A stretch of 64,000 nucleotides of DNA from Sinorhizobium kostiense (GTDB taxonomy: Bacteria > Pseudomonadota > Alphaproteobacteria > Rhizobiales > Rhizobiaceae): contig NZ_JAGILA010000001.1 of the NCBI RefSeq assembly GCF_017874595.1, forward strand, positions 248,001 to 312,000. The letters run 5' to 3'. Shown piece by piece: positions 28,184 to 38,456 of the stretch; position 1 is the first letter of the stretch; each line of letters begins with the position of its first letter. A program made the translations under genes and the position numbers. The notes under the pieces are model-generated. The model had not been told where the DNA came from. It saw only the letters and a list, made by a program, of their open reading frames with translations, and did not search any database.

Positions 28184-28222
28184 ATTGAACACCTCATCGA
28201 AGAAGTCGAACGTTCGCCAAGC

Positions 28223-28972
28223 TCATCCCGGCAGCGTCACCACCAGCGGCCCGCCCTTGGTGACGACGACCGTGTGTTCGTACTGCACCGTCGGGGCGCG
28301 CGGTTCGCTGTAGAGCGTCCAGTCGTCGTCTCCGCCCTCGGCCCAATGTGCTCCCATCGACAGGAACGGTTCGACCGTGAACACCATGCCTTCGGTCATC
28401 CGCCGCCGTTCGGACGGGTCGGGCCATGTGGCAATCTCGCCGGGCTCCTCGTGCAGCGAGCGACCGATACCGTGGCTCGCCAGATTGGTGACCAGCGAAT
28501 AGCGGTTCTTGCGGGCGAAGTCGCCGATAGCGTTGCCGATGGCCGCGAGCGGCTGGTTTGGCCGCACCTGCTTGAGCCCCATCCACATGGCCCGCTTGCC
28601 GTCACGGCAGAGACGATCGATCGCGGCCGTCACCGGCGGCACCGGGAAGGACGCCCCCGTATCGGCGAAGAGACCGTCCTTTTCGGCGGAAACGTCGATA
28701 TTGACGAGGTCGCCGGCCTGGATCACCCGGCTACCCGGAATGCCATGCGCGATTTCCTCGTTGACGCTGATGCAGGTGGCGCCCGGAAACCTGTAGCAGA
28801 GCTCCGGGGCCGAGCGCGCGCCCGCATCCTCCAACACCTTGCGGCCGATCGCATCGAGCTCCGCCGTGGTGATACCTGGCTTGAGCGCGTTGCCCATCGC
28901 TTGCAGCGCATTGGCACAGATACGGCCGATTTCCTTCAGCCGCTCGAGGTCTTCGTCGTTGTTGAGGGTCAT
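28223..28972 (-). CDS. map: Type I methionine aminopeptidase
   Basis: 249 residues, M24A family, the length of the single-domain bacterial enzyme. The five metal ligands are in place: Asp in NIDVSAE, Asp in LFADTGAS, His in ASHGIGRSLHEEPG, Glu in FTVEPFLSMG and Glu in QYEHTVVV. ELCYRFPGATCISVNEEIAHGIPG is the substrate-pocket region. Removes N-terminal methionine in the cytoplasm. This may be a second, non-essential copy (S. meliloti has more than one). Start chosen at 28972; an upstream in-frame ATG at 28996 is possible and neither has a strong ribosome site. Confidence 0.92.
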   Translation of the reverse strand: MTLNNDEDLERLKEIGRICANALQAMGNALKPGITTAELDAIGRKVLEDAGARSAPELCYRFPGATCISVNEEIAHGIPGSRVIQAGDLVNIDVSAEKDGLFADTGASFPVPPVTAAIDRLCRDGKRAMWMGLKQVRPNQPLAAIGNAIGDFARKNRYSLVTNLASHGIGRSLHEEPGEIATWPDPSERRRMTEGMVFTVEPFLSMGAHWAEGGDDDWTLYSEPRAPTVQYEHTVVVTKGGPLVVTLPG

Positions 28973-29038
28973 GGTGTCTCGCTTTCGCGGCGACATGTAG
29001 CGTCTGGGTGCGGCTTATGCCAGTGCCGACAAAAACCC

Positions 29039-30094
29039 TCAGGAGCCGGATGCCTGCTGGCGCCCTTCCGCGAGCATCTCCCGAACCATCGGCGCGACCT
29101 TGGTTCCGTAAAGCTCGATACCGTGCATGATCTGGTCGTGCGGCATAGGCCCGATCGCCATCTGGAGGAGGAAGCGGTCGTTGTGGAAAAGCCTTTGATG
29201 CGCAACGATCTTACGGGCGACCGACTCCGGATCGCCGAGGAAGAGATTGCCGGTCGGACTGCGTGCCTGGTCAAAATGCGCGCGGTTCGTCGGTCCCCAG
29301 CCGCGTTCGCGGCCAATGCGGTTCATTACCTCGGCCTGCGGTCCATAGAACTGATCGGCGGCCTCTTCCGTCGTGTCGGCGATAAAACCGTGAACATTGA
29401 TGCTCGTCTTCAGCTTGTGCGGATCCTGACCCGCGCGCCGGGCGGCCTCGCGGTAAAGATCGAAGAGCGGTGCGAAGCGCCGAGGTTCGCCGCCGATGAT
29501 TGCAAGCGCCATCGGCAGGCCCAACGCGCCGGCACGCGCGACCGACTGCGGCGTACCGCCGACGGCGATCCATAACGGCAGCGGGTTCTTAAGCGGCCGT
29601 GGATAGACGCCGCGATCGTTGATCGCCGGCCGCATCTCGCCCGCCCAGGTGACCTTCTCGCTTTCTCGGATCGCTAGCAGCAGGTCCAGCTTCTCGACAA
29701 AGAGCTGGTCGTAATCATCAAGCGACTGCCCGAAAAGGGGGAAGGATTCGATGAAGGAGCCGCGCCCGGCCATGATCTCGGCCCGGCCGTTCGAGAGAAG
29801 ATCGAGGGTTGCGAACTGCTGAAAGACGCGCACCGGGTCGTCGGAACTCAGCACAGTCACTGCGCTCGTCAGGCGGATACGGCTGGTGCGCGCCGCCGCT
29901 GCCGCAAGCACGACCGCCGGCGCGGACACCGCATAGTCAGGACGGTGGTGCTCGCCAAGCCCGAAGACATCCAGGCCGACCTGGTCCGCGAGCTCGATCT
30001 CCTCGAGGAGATGAGCCAGCCGGCGGCGCGCCTCGGCGCCCTTGTCGGTCGCCGTGGGATCGACGTCCGCGAATGTATAAAGCCCGAGTTCCAT
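29039..30094 (-). CDS. LLM-class flavin-dependent oxidoreductase
   Basis: 351 residues, luciferase-like monooxygenase superfamily. N-terminal [13 protein letters not shown] and [13 protein letters not shown], then [38 protein letters not shown], are typical of the alkanal-monooxygenase-like group. Uses FMNH2 and oxygen; substrate unknown. Alone on its strand, followed after 42 bases by map. Confidence 0.85.
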   Translation of the reverse strand: MELGLYTFADVDPTATDKGAEARRRLAHLLEEIELADQVGLDVFGLGEHHRPDYAVSAPAVVLAAAAARTSRIRLTSAVTVLSSDDPVRVFQQFATLDLLSNGRAEIMAGRGSFIESFPLFGQSLDDYDQLFVEKLDLLLAIRESEKVTWAGEMRPAINDRGVYPRPLKNPLPLWIAVGGTPQSVARAGALGLPMALAIIGGEPRRFAPLFDLYREAARRAGQDPHKLKTSINVHGFIADTTEEAADQFYGPQAEVMNRIGRERGWGPTNRAHFDQARSPTGNLFLGDPESVARKIVAHQRLFHNDRFLLQMAIGPMPHDQIMHGIELYGTKVAPMVREMLAEGRQQASGS

Positions 30095-30198
30095 GGCGCT
30101 ATCCTATTTGCTGTTCGCAATGAGATAGTCGGTTCGCAATCAGACCGCAAAGGAATGTGACAGAAACAGACTGTTTCGCGGACGGATGGCATTCCGGC

Positions 30199-30378
30199 CG
30201 CCCCTCATCCGACTGCCGGCACCTTCTCCCCGCAAGCGGGGCGAAGGGACTAGCAGCACGCTTAGTCCCCCGCGCCATCTGCGGCAGAATTAACTGAAAG
30301 GGGCGCCGCACAACCCCAGTCCCCTCGCCCCGCTCGCGGGGAGAGGGCTAGTCCTCGGGTTGAACCCGAGGAGAGGGG
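30199..30378. repeat. Cluster of RIME-type palindromes
   Basis: The gap 30095-30404 (310 bases) between the LLM and glpK genes contains three stems: CTTCTCCCCGC/GCGGGGCGAAG, CCCTCGCCCCGC/GCGGGGAGAGGG, and CCTCGGGTT (30353-30361) with AACCCGAGG (30363-30371). Outer CCCCTC and GAGGGG frame the block. No gene was seen in this stretch. Confidence 0.75.
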
Positions 30379-30404
30379 CAAAGCCGCGTGCTCGCTCGCG
30401 CCGG

Positions 30405-31898
<1,494 letters not shown>

Positions 31899-32155
31899 AT
31901 GCCCCTCCTCGGCACGCGACTTCAAGAAATTGGGTCAGAGACGACCTTCGGAAGAGTTCAATACGATGGAAAAACGAATGTCAAACGAAAACAAAACGCA
32001 ACTACCCCCTGCTCCTAGTGCATTTCGACTCTGCTTTGATCGGTCGAAAAACACAATTGTCACCGCCGCGCTTTTGCGCGTAGGCTGAAGATCTTGCGTC
32101 GCAATAGAGCGGCGAGACGAGAGTGCCAGTCGCGACGCAAAGGGAGAAATCCAGA

Positions 32156-32932
32156 ATGTCGAAAACAGCGGTCATAACGGGTTCGACGAGCGGCATCGGC
32201 CTGGCGATCGCCAAGGCTCTCGCCAAGACCGGCGCCAATATCGTCCTGAACGGCTTCGGCAAGCCGGAGGAGATCAGTTCAGTCACGGACGAGGTCGCAG
32301 GCCTGACTACCGGCACGGTGCTCCACCACCCGGCCGACATGACGAAACCGGACGAGATTGCCGAGCTGATGGCGACCGCCGCTTCGCGCTTCGGCGGCAC
32401 CGATATCCTCGTCAACAATGCCGGCGTGCAGTTCGTCGAAAAGATCGAGGACTTCCCGGTCGAACAGTGGGATAGGATCATCGCTATCAATCTCTCATCG
32501 TCCTTCCACACCATCCGCGCCGCGGTCCCCGCGATGAAGCGGAAAGGCTGGGGCCGCATCATCAACATCGCCTCGGCCCACGGCCTTGTCGCCTCGCCTT
32601 TCAAGTCCGCCTATGTCGCCGCCAAGCATGGGATCATGGGGTTGACCAAGACCGTCGCCCTCGAAGTGGCGGAGAACGGCATCACCGTCAATTCGATCTG
32701 CCCCGGCTACGTCCTGACGCCGCTCGTCGAAAAGCAGATCCCGGACCAGGCGCGCACGCGCGGGATCACCGAGGAACAGGTGATCAACGAGGTGATGCTC
32801 AAAGGCCAGCCGACGAAGAAGTTCGTCACCGTCGAGCAGGTGGCCTCGCTGGCGCTCTATCTCGCCAGCGACGAGGCCGCCCAGATCACTGGTACGCATG
32901 TCTCGATCGATGGCGGTTGGACGGCCCAATAG
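32156..32932 (+). CDS. bdhA: 3-hydroxybutyrate dehydrogenase
   Basis: 258 residues, same length as S. meliloti BdhA. TGSTSGIGLA cofactor motif at 9-18, NNAGVQFVEKIEDFP, catalytic INIASAHGLVASPFKSAYVAAKHG and the hallmark C-terminus ITGTHVSIDGGWTAQ. Oxidises D-3-hydroxybutyrate to acetoacetate in poly-hydroxybutyrate turnover. Followed after 14 bases by xdhA on the same strand, the known mixed-function bdhA-xdhA2-xdhB2 operon of S. meliloti. AGGGAGAAATCC precedes the ATG. Confidence 0.95.
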   Translation: MSKTAVITGSTSGIGLAIAKALAKTGANIVLNGFGKPEEISSVTDEVAGLTTGTVLHHPADMTKPDEIAELMATAASRFGGTDILVNNAGVQFVEKIEDFPVEQWDRIIAINLSSSFHTIRAAVPAMKRKGWGRIINIASAHGLVASPFKSAYVAAKHGIMGLTKTVALEVAENGITVNSICPGYVLTPLVEKQIPDQARTRGITEEQVINEVMLKGQPTKKFVTVEQVASLALYLASDEAAQITGTHVSIDGGWTAQ

Positions 32933-32946
32933 ACGAAAGAAAGCCT

Positions 32947-34437
32947 ATGACAAGGGCATCCGGCAGCATCCGCTTCATCCTGAACGACACGGAAGTTGCG
33001 CTTCCGGAGGTTTCGCCGACCGAAACTCTGCTCGACTACCTGAGACTCGAGCGCCGCCTGACCGGCACGAAGGAGGGCTGCGCCGAGGGCGATTGCGGCG
33101 CCTGCACCGTGCTGATCGGCCGCCTTGCCGACAGCGGCGGGGGCGGTGAGAAGCTCGTCTATGAAACGGTCAACGCCTGCGTTCGCTTTGTCGGCTCCTT
33201 GAACGCGACCCATGTGGTGACCGTCGAGCACCTCGCGGCAAAGGATGGCACCTTGCACCCGGTGCAGCAGGCGATGGTCGACCTTCATGGGTCCCAATGC
33301 GGCTTCTGCACTCCCGGCATCGTCATGTCGCTCTATGGGCTGTGGCTGACGGACGAAAAGCCCAGTCGCGCCGCAATCGAGAAGGCCCTTCAGGGCAATC
33401 TCTGTCGCTGCACCGGCTACGAGCCGATCGTACGCGCAGCCGAGGCCGCCGCCGGCATGCGGCCCGCGGCGACCTTCGATCCGATCACCAGAACGCGAGA
33501 GGCGGTGACGGCACGGCTGAAGCATCTCCGGGCAACGGATACGATCACCATTCAGAACGGCGAGGACTGTCTTATCGTGCCGGCGGACGCGGCCGGCCTC
33601 GCGACGGTGCTCGCCGAGCATCCGAGCGCAACCATCGTCGCCGGCTCGACCGATGTCGGGCTTTGGGTGACGAAACAGCTGCGATCCATTAATCCGGTCG
33701 TGTTCATCAGCGGCATCGCCGAACTGCAACGGATCGAGCGCTCGGATGCCGGCCTGACGATCGGCGCCGGCGTCAGCTATAGCGAGGCGCATGACGCCCT
33801 TACATCCGCCTATCCCACCCTCGGCCGCCTGCTTGACCGGATCGGCGGCGAGCAGGTCCGCAATATGGGCACGATCGGCGGCAACATCGCCAACGGTTCG
33901 CCGATCGGCGACAGCCCACCACCGCTGATCGCCCTTGGTGCGACGCTCACGCTGCGCTCGAAATCCGGCGCACGCACGCTGCCGCTCGAAGATTTCTTCC
34001 TGGCCTATGGCAGGCAGGACCGGAGCCCTCAAGAATTCGTCGAAAGCATCTTCGTTCCGGCACTCCCGGCGGGTGATCTTTTCGCCGCCTACAAGGTTTC
34101 GAAGCGCCGCGACGAAGACATCTCTGCCCTCCTTGCCGCTTTCCGCATCTCCCTCGATCAAGAGAACCGCGTAGCCGCAGCCCGTATTGCCTATGGTGGC
34201 ATGGCGGCAACGCCGAAGCGGGCGAAGGCGGTGGAGGCCGCGCTTGTCGGCCAGCCCTGGACCGAGGAGACGATCCGTGCGGTGCAGCCAGCCTTCGAAA
34301 CGGACTACCAGCCGCTTACCGACTGGCGGGCCACCGGCGCCTATCGCATGCTGGCGGCGAAGAACCTGCTGATGCGTCTCTTCCTGGAGAGCACCGGCGA
34401 GACGGCTGAGCTTCGGCGGTTCGAGGAAGTGGCATGA
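32947..34437 (+). CDS. xdhA: Xanthine dehydrogenase small subunit (2Fe-2S and FAD)
   Basis: 496 residues. Plant-type [2Fe-2S] cysteines C45, C50 and C53 (GCAEGDCGACTV) are followed by the second cluster motifs QCGFCTPGI and CRCTGYEP, then a FAD-binding domain (ATIVAGSTDVGLW, MGTIGGNIANGSPIGDSPP) and a CO-dehydrogenase-flavoprotein C-terminal part. Forms with XdhB the molybdenum hydroxylase that oxidises hypoxanthine and xanthine to urate. Stop overlaps the first codon of a 34-codon ORF bridging to xdhB. Confidence 0.95.
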   Translation: MTRASGSIRFILNDTEVALPEVSPTETLLDYLRLERRLTGTKEGCAEGDCGACTVLIGRLADSGGGGEKLVYETVNACVRFVGSLNATHVVTVEHLAAKDGTLHPVQQAMVDLHGSQCGFCTPGIVMSLYGLWLTDEKPSRAAIEKALQGNLCRCTGYEPIVRAAEAAAGMRPAATFDPITRTREAVTARLKHLRATDTITIQNGEDCLIVPADAAGLATVLAEHPSATIVAGSTDVGLWVTKQLRSINPVVFISGIAELQRIERSDAGLTIGAGVSYSEAHDALTSAYPTLGRLLDRIGGEQVRNMGTIGGNIANGSPIGDSPPPLIALGATLTLRSKSGARTLPLEDFFLAYGRQDRSPQEFVESIFVPALPAGDLFAAYKVSKRRDEDISALLAAFRISLDQENRVAAARIAYGGMAATPKRAKAVEAALVGQPWTEETIRAVQPAFETDYQPLTDWRATGAYRMLAAKNLLMRLFLESTGETAELRRFEEVA

Positions 34438-34538
34438 AGACGGCGGTCGAGAATTATGGCCTGCGATTGCCTCCCTCCTCAGGTTTAACTCGAGGACGGG
34501 ACCAGCGCGGCGCTGGTCATTTTCTTCGAAAGGAATAA
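34434..34538 (+). other. 34-codon ORF spanning a hairpin between xdhA and xdhB
   Basis: ATG at 34434 overlaps the xdhA TGA (ATGA) and the frame closes with TAA at 34536-34538, five bases before the xdhB ATG. It runs through a RIME-like near-palindrome (34477-34495) and a terminator-like hairpin (34500-34518). The peptide resembles nothing known; the likely meaning is coupling of translation across repeat DNA, not a functional protein. Speculative. Confidence 0.3.
34500..34526 (+). terminator. Terminator-like hairpin inside the bdhA-xdhA-xdhB operon
   Basis: GACCAGCGC (34500-34508) and GCGCTGGTC (34510-34518) are perfect arms around one base, followed by ATTTTCTT. It would attenuate transcription into xdhB unless ribosomes finishing xdhA continue through the short ORF. 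Confidence 0.5.
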
Positions 34539-34543
34539 ACGGG

Positions 34544-36901
34544 ATGGATAAGTCCACCTTCGAAGACGACGCCACCATTGTCGGACCGATGCACGCGCGG
34601 CTCCCCCACGACAGCGCCCACAAGCACGTCGCCGGAACTGCGGACTATATCGACGACATGCCGGAACCCGTCGGCACCTTGCACGGCGCGCTTGGCCTTA
34701 CCGACCGGGCGCATGCCGAGATCCTGGAGATGGACTTCTCCGCCGTTGCCGCGGTCCCGGGCGTCGTCTGCGTACTGACTGCCAAGGACATGCCGCACTC
34801 CAACGACATCAGCTCGACGCATCTGCATGACGAGCCGGTGCTCGCCGATGGTCGGGTGCAGTTTCATGGACAACCGGCCTTCGCAGTCGTTGCCGAGACA
34901 CGCGAGATCGCCCGCCGCGCCGCGCGGCTCGCCAGGCTCACCTATCGGGACCTGCCGCCACTGGTCGATGTGGCCGAAGCGCAAGCTGCAGGCGGCGAAC
35001 TCGTCACTCCGCCGCTGACGCTCGGGCGCGGCGATCCCGAAACCGAGCTGCAACGGGCGCCTCGCCGGGTCAAAGGCCAGATGCGGATCGGCGGCCAGGA
35101 ACATTTTTACCTGGAGGGTCACATCGCGCTCGCGATCCCCGGCGAGGACGACGAGGTGACCGTCTGGGTCTCGACCCAGCACCCGAGCGAAATCCAGCAT
35201 ATGGTCGCGCAAGTGCTCGGGGTGCCCTCCAATGCCGTCACGGTGAATGTCCGTCGCATGGGCGGCGGCTTCGGCGGCAAGGAAACGCAGGGAAACCAGT
35301 TCGCAGCTCTTGCGGCGGTCGCCGCGTGCAAACTCCGTCGCGCCGTAAAGTTCCGCCCGGATCGCGACGACGACATGATCGCCACCGGCAAGCGGCATGA
35401 TTTTCTTGTCGATTATGACGTCGGCTTCGATGAGGAAGGTCGAATCCTGGCGGTCCAGGCGAACTATGCCGCGCGATGCGGCTACTCCGCCGACCTTTCC
35501 GGCCCCGTCACCGACCGGGCCCTGTTCCATGCGGATAATGCCTATTTCTATCCCCACGTGAGGCTGACCTCGCAGCCGCTGAAGACGAATACGGTCTCGA
35601 ACACCGCCTTTCGTGGCTTTGGCGGTCCACAGGGCATGGTCGGCTGCGAGCGGATTATCGAAGAGATCGCCTATGCACTCGGCAAGGATCCGCTCGAGAT
35701 CCGCAAACTGAACTTCTACGGCGACAAGGAGTCGGGCCGCGACATCACGCCCTATCATCAGAGGGTCGAGGACAACATCATCCGCCGGATCGTCGACGAA
35801 CTGGAGGCAAGCGCAGACTACCAGGAGCGGCGGGCGGCGATCATCGAATTCAACAAATCGAGCCGGGTGATCCGCAAGGGCATCGCGCTGACGCCGGTGA
35901 AGTTCGGCATTTCCTTCACGCTCACGCATCTCAATCAGGCAGGCGCGCTCGTCCATATCTATTCGGACGGTTCGGTGCATCTCAATCACGGCGGCACCGA
36001 GATGGGCCAGGGGCTCTACACCAAAGTGGCGCAGGTCCTTGCCGACAGTTTTCAGATCGATATCGACCGAGTGAAGATCACCGCGACGACCACCGGCAAA
36101 GTGCCGAACACGTCGGCAACCGCCGCCTCCTCGGGCTCGGACCTCAACGGCATGGCCGCCTTCGACGCTGCCCGGCAGATCAAGGAGCGGCTCGCGGCCT
36201 TCGCCGCCGAGCGGTGGCAAACGACGGTCGACAACGTCGCCTTCGTGCCCAATCACGTGAAGATCGGCGATCAGTTGATCCCGTTCGCCGAGCTTGTCGC
36301 CCAAGCCTACGCGGCACGCGTGCAGCTTTCCGCCGCTGGCTTTTACGCGACGCCGAAGATCCACTGGAACCGCAGCAGCGGTCGCGGCGCCCCCTTCTAT
36401 TATTTCGCCTACGGCGCCGCCGTGTCCGAGGTCTCGATCGACACGCTGACGGGAGAGTATCAGGTGGAGCGCGCCGACGTGCTGCACGATGTCGGCCGCT
36501 CTCTCAACCCGGCGATCGATCTTGGCCAGATCGAAGGCGGATTCGTCCAGGGCATGGGCTGGCTGACGACGGAAGAACTCTGGTGGGACGAGAAGGGACG
36601 GCTGAGAACCCATGCGCCCTCCACCTATAAGATTCCGCTCGCCTCGGACCGGCCGAAGATCTTCAACGTCCGCCTCGCGGAATGGTCGGAGAACCCTGAA
36701 AAGACGATCGGCCGTTCGAAGGCGGTGGGAGAGCCGCCGCTGATGCTGCCGATCTCGGTGCTCGAGGCCCTCTCCATGGCGGTCGCGAGCGTCGCCGATT
36801 ACCGCGAATGCCCGCGGCTGGACACGCCGGCGACGCCAGAAAGGGTGCTGATGGCAGTGGAACAGCTGAAGCGGGGCGACTCACCGTTTCAGGCTCCGTG
36901 A
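34544..36901 (+). CDS. xdhB: Xanthine dehydrogenase molybdenum subunit
   Basis: 785 residues, molybdopterin-binding aldehyde oxidase/xanthine dehydrogenase fold. Key pieces: GQEHFYLEGHIAL, RMGGGFGGKETQ (cofactor loop), NTAFRGFGGPQGM (substrate Arg region) and the C-terminal KAVGEPPLMLPISVLEAL, in which GEPPL carries the catalytic Glu. Partners XdhA in the cytoplasm. No XdhC cofactor-insertion gene follows; a RIME-like block and a DUF1127 gene come next. Preceded by AAAGGAATAAACGGG. Confidence 0.95.
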   Translation: MDKSTFEDDATIVGPMHARLPHDSAHKHVAGTADYIDDMPEPVGTLHGALGLTDRAHAEILEMDFSAVAAVPGVVCVLTAKDMPHSNDISSTHLHDEPVLADGRVQFHGQPAFAVVAETREIARRAARLARLTYRDLPPLVDVAEAQAAGGELVTPPLTLGRGDPETELQRAPRRVKGQMRIGGQEHFYLEGHIALAIPGEDDEVTVWVSTQHPSEIQHMVAQVLGVPSNAVTVNVRRMGGGFGGKETQGNQFAALAAVAACKLRRAVKFRPDRDDDMIATGKRHDFLVDYDVGFDEEGRILAVQANYAARCGYSADLSGPVTDRALFHADNAYFYPHVRLTSQPLKTNTVSNTAFRGFGGPQGMVGCERIIEEIAYALGKDPLEIRKLNFYGDKESGRDITPYHQRVEDNIIRRIVDELEASADYQERRAAIIEFNKSSRVIRKGIALTPVKFGISFTLTHLNQAGALVHIYSDGSVHLNHGGTEMGQGLYTKVAQVLADSFQIDIDRVKITATTTGKVPNTSATAASSGSDLNGMAAFDAARQIKERLAAFAAERWQTTVDNVAFVPNHVKIGDQLIPFAELVAQAYAARVQLSAAGFYATPKIHWNRSSGRGAPFYYFAYGAAVSEVSIDTLTGEYQVERADVLHDVGRSLNPAIDLGQIEGGFVQGMGWLTTEELWWDEKGRLRTHAPSTYKIPLASDRPKIFNVRLAEWSENPEKTIGRSKAVGEPPLMLPISVLEALSMAVASVADYRECPRLDTPATPERVLMAVEQLKRGDSPFQAP

Positions 36902-36924
36902 GCCAAATACTTCAAGGATTAAAA

Positions 36925-37020
36925 AGCCCCTCGCCTAACCCTCTCCCGCACGCGATTGGAGGACTGCAAGAGCGCGGCTCGTCCCCTTCTCCCCGCTTGT
37001 GGCGCTTGGGGGGAGAAGGT
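36925..37020. repeat. Degenerate RIME-type repeat
   Basis: Starts GCCCCTCGCC, contains AACCCTCTCCC and ends with CCCCTTCTCCCCGC / GGGGGGAGAAGG. Decayed relative to the copy at 21.3 kb. Lies between xdhB and the convergent DUF1127 gene. Confidence 0.6.
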
Positions 37021-37073
37021 CGCGGACCGTCCTCAGCAGCTGCGGCGGAGGACGGGCAGCGGTATGAGAAGCA

Positions 37074-37301
37074 TCAAAATGGGCCGGTTGCGGGCCGCTC
37101 CCAATCAGGCGAATCCTCCCGACGAGGCGCGCCCCAGTCTATGAAACCCATATCTCTCTTCATGTGATCCGACACGGTGCCGGCGTCCAGTCGCGGATAG
37201 CGCGGCCGCATCAGCGCACCCAGGCCTGAGACCAGCCCGGAGATCAGCCGGCTCGACAATAATGGTTTCCTTTCAGAGCCTTCCAGTGCATAGCAAGTCA
37301 T
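37074..37301 (-). CDS. Small DUF1127 (YjiS-like) protein
   Basis: 75 residues from the ATG at 37301; the frame remains open to 37376. The C-terminal RYPRLDAGTVSDHMKRDMGFIDWG has the DUF1127 pattern (short basic helix with DIG-like end). Alphaproteobacterial DUF1127 proteins are small, often Arg-rich and linked to RNA and phosphate or carbon metabolism, but this one's role is unknown. Divergent from the LysR gene with about 100 bases between. Confidence 0.6.
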   Translation of the reverse strand: MTCYALEGSERKPLLSSRLISGLVSGLGALMRPRYPRLDAGTVSDHMKRDMGFIDWGAPRREDSPDWERPATGPF

Positions 37302-37405
37302 CGTTGGACCCCATTGCAAATGAGTAAAGCTGACTTGCAGAATGCCGGCAGCGGTGCTCCAATTCCAATCGAACATCCGTCTCTACGCATCAAGAGAGCT
37401 TATCC

Positions 37406-38305
37406 ATGAAGATGTCGAAGCAGTTCCCGCTGAACGCCTTGCGCGTATTTGAGGCAGCCGCCCGGCTCGGCAGCTTCACCAAGGCCGGCGAAGAGCTTGG
37501 CATGACGCAGACTGCGGTCAGCTATCAGGTCAAACTCCTGGAGGAGAACGTCGGCGAGCCGCTATTCCTCAGGCGTCCGCGTCAGGTCTCACTGACGGAG
37601 GTCGGCGAACGGCTGGCGCCGAAGGTGACGGAGGCCTTCGAAACGCTCCAGGAGGCGATCGCAACGGCCCGTGGCGACACTGAGACGTCCCTGCTCATCA
37701 ACTCCACTGCAACCTTCGCCTCGCAATGGCTCGCCCGAGAAATCGGCTCTTTCCAGTTCGCACACCCGAACATTGCCGTACGTCTGGTGGCAAACGACGC
37801 GATCATCGATTTCAGCAAGGAGTCGGTCGACGTGGCGATCCGCTCGGGTAAGGGCGACTGGCCGGGTCTCGTCAGCCACCGGTTGATGCGGGTGGAGTTT
37901 ACCCCGATGCTCAGCCCGGCGCTTGCGGAGACGATCGGCGGAGTGCATACGCCGCGCGACCTTCTCAAGCTCCGCATCATCGACCCAAGGGATCCCTGGT
38001 GGCTTTTGTGGTTTCGCGCCGCCGGCGTCGAGGACCCGGACCTGGCTGGCCGGCCCGCAAGCCGACTCGGTGCCCAGGCCTTCGAGGCGCGTGCGGCGGT
38101 GGCTGGCCAGGGCGTGGCGATCCTGATGCCGGAATTCTATAACGACGACGTGGCGCTCGGCAGGCTTTACCAGCCCTTCGATCTGCGCTGCAGCGACGGC
38201 CACGATTACTGGCTCGTCTATCCCTATGGGCGCCGCAACACCCGCAAGATCCGTGCCTTCCGGGACTGGCTTCTTGGCGAGATCAAACCCGACAGCTTTC
38301 GTTAA
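37406..38305 (+). CDS. LysR-family regulator (GcvA-like)
   Basis: 299 residues. N-terminal helix-turn-helix ALRVFEAAARLGSFTKAGEELGMTQTAVSYQVKLLEE (about 10-46), then a LysR substrate-binding domain of the GcvA subgroup (WLAREIGSFQFAHPNIAVRLVAND). It precedes puuD on the same strand by 151 bases, so regulation of the urate/guanine genes by a purine metabolite is plausible but inferred. Confidence 0.87.
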   Translation: MKMSKQFPLNALRVFEAAARLGSFTKAGEELGMTQTAVSYQVKLLEENVGEPLFLRRPRQVSLTEVGERLAPKVTEAFETLQEAIATARGDTETSLLINSTATFASQWLAREIGSFQFAHPNIAVRLVANDAIIDFSKESVDVAIRSGKGDWPGLVSHRLMRVEFTPMLSPALAETIGGVHTPRDLLKLRIIDPRDPWWLLWFRAAGVEDPDLAGRPASRLGAQAFEARAAVAGQGVAILMPEFYNDDVALGRLYQPFDLRCSDGHDYWLVYPYGRRNTRKIRAFRDWLLGEIKPDSFR

Positions 38306-38456
38306 CGTCGAACACGGCGTCGCTCTAAGCATTTGTAAAGATGAGCTTCGCGGAGACGGGGCGTCGCTCCCGAAATGCGGCCGGACAACGAATTCTCCCT
38401 TCCCCGCCCCAGCTTTTTCTCGCAAGCTGAACGGACGGAGAGAAAGGGGTATCTGA

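Noticed and set aside
28004-29575. 523-codon plus-strand frame across map and the LLM gene
   Set aside because: Runs antisense through two recognisable enzymes and their intergenic gap; composition is typical of a shadow frame.
34517-36613. 698-codon frame antisense to xdhB
   Set aside because: xdhB on the plus strand is full length with all cofactor motifs; the antisense product is Arg/Gly/Asp-rich without any domain.
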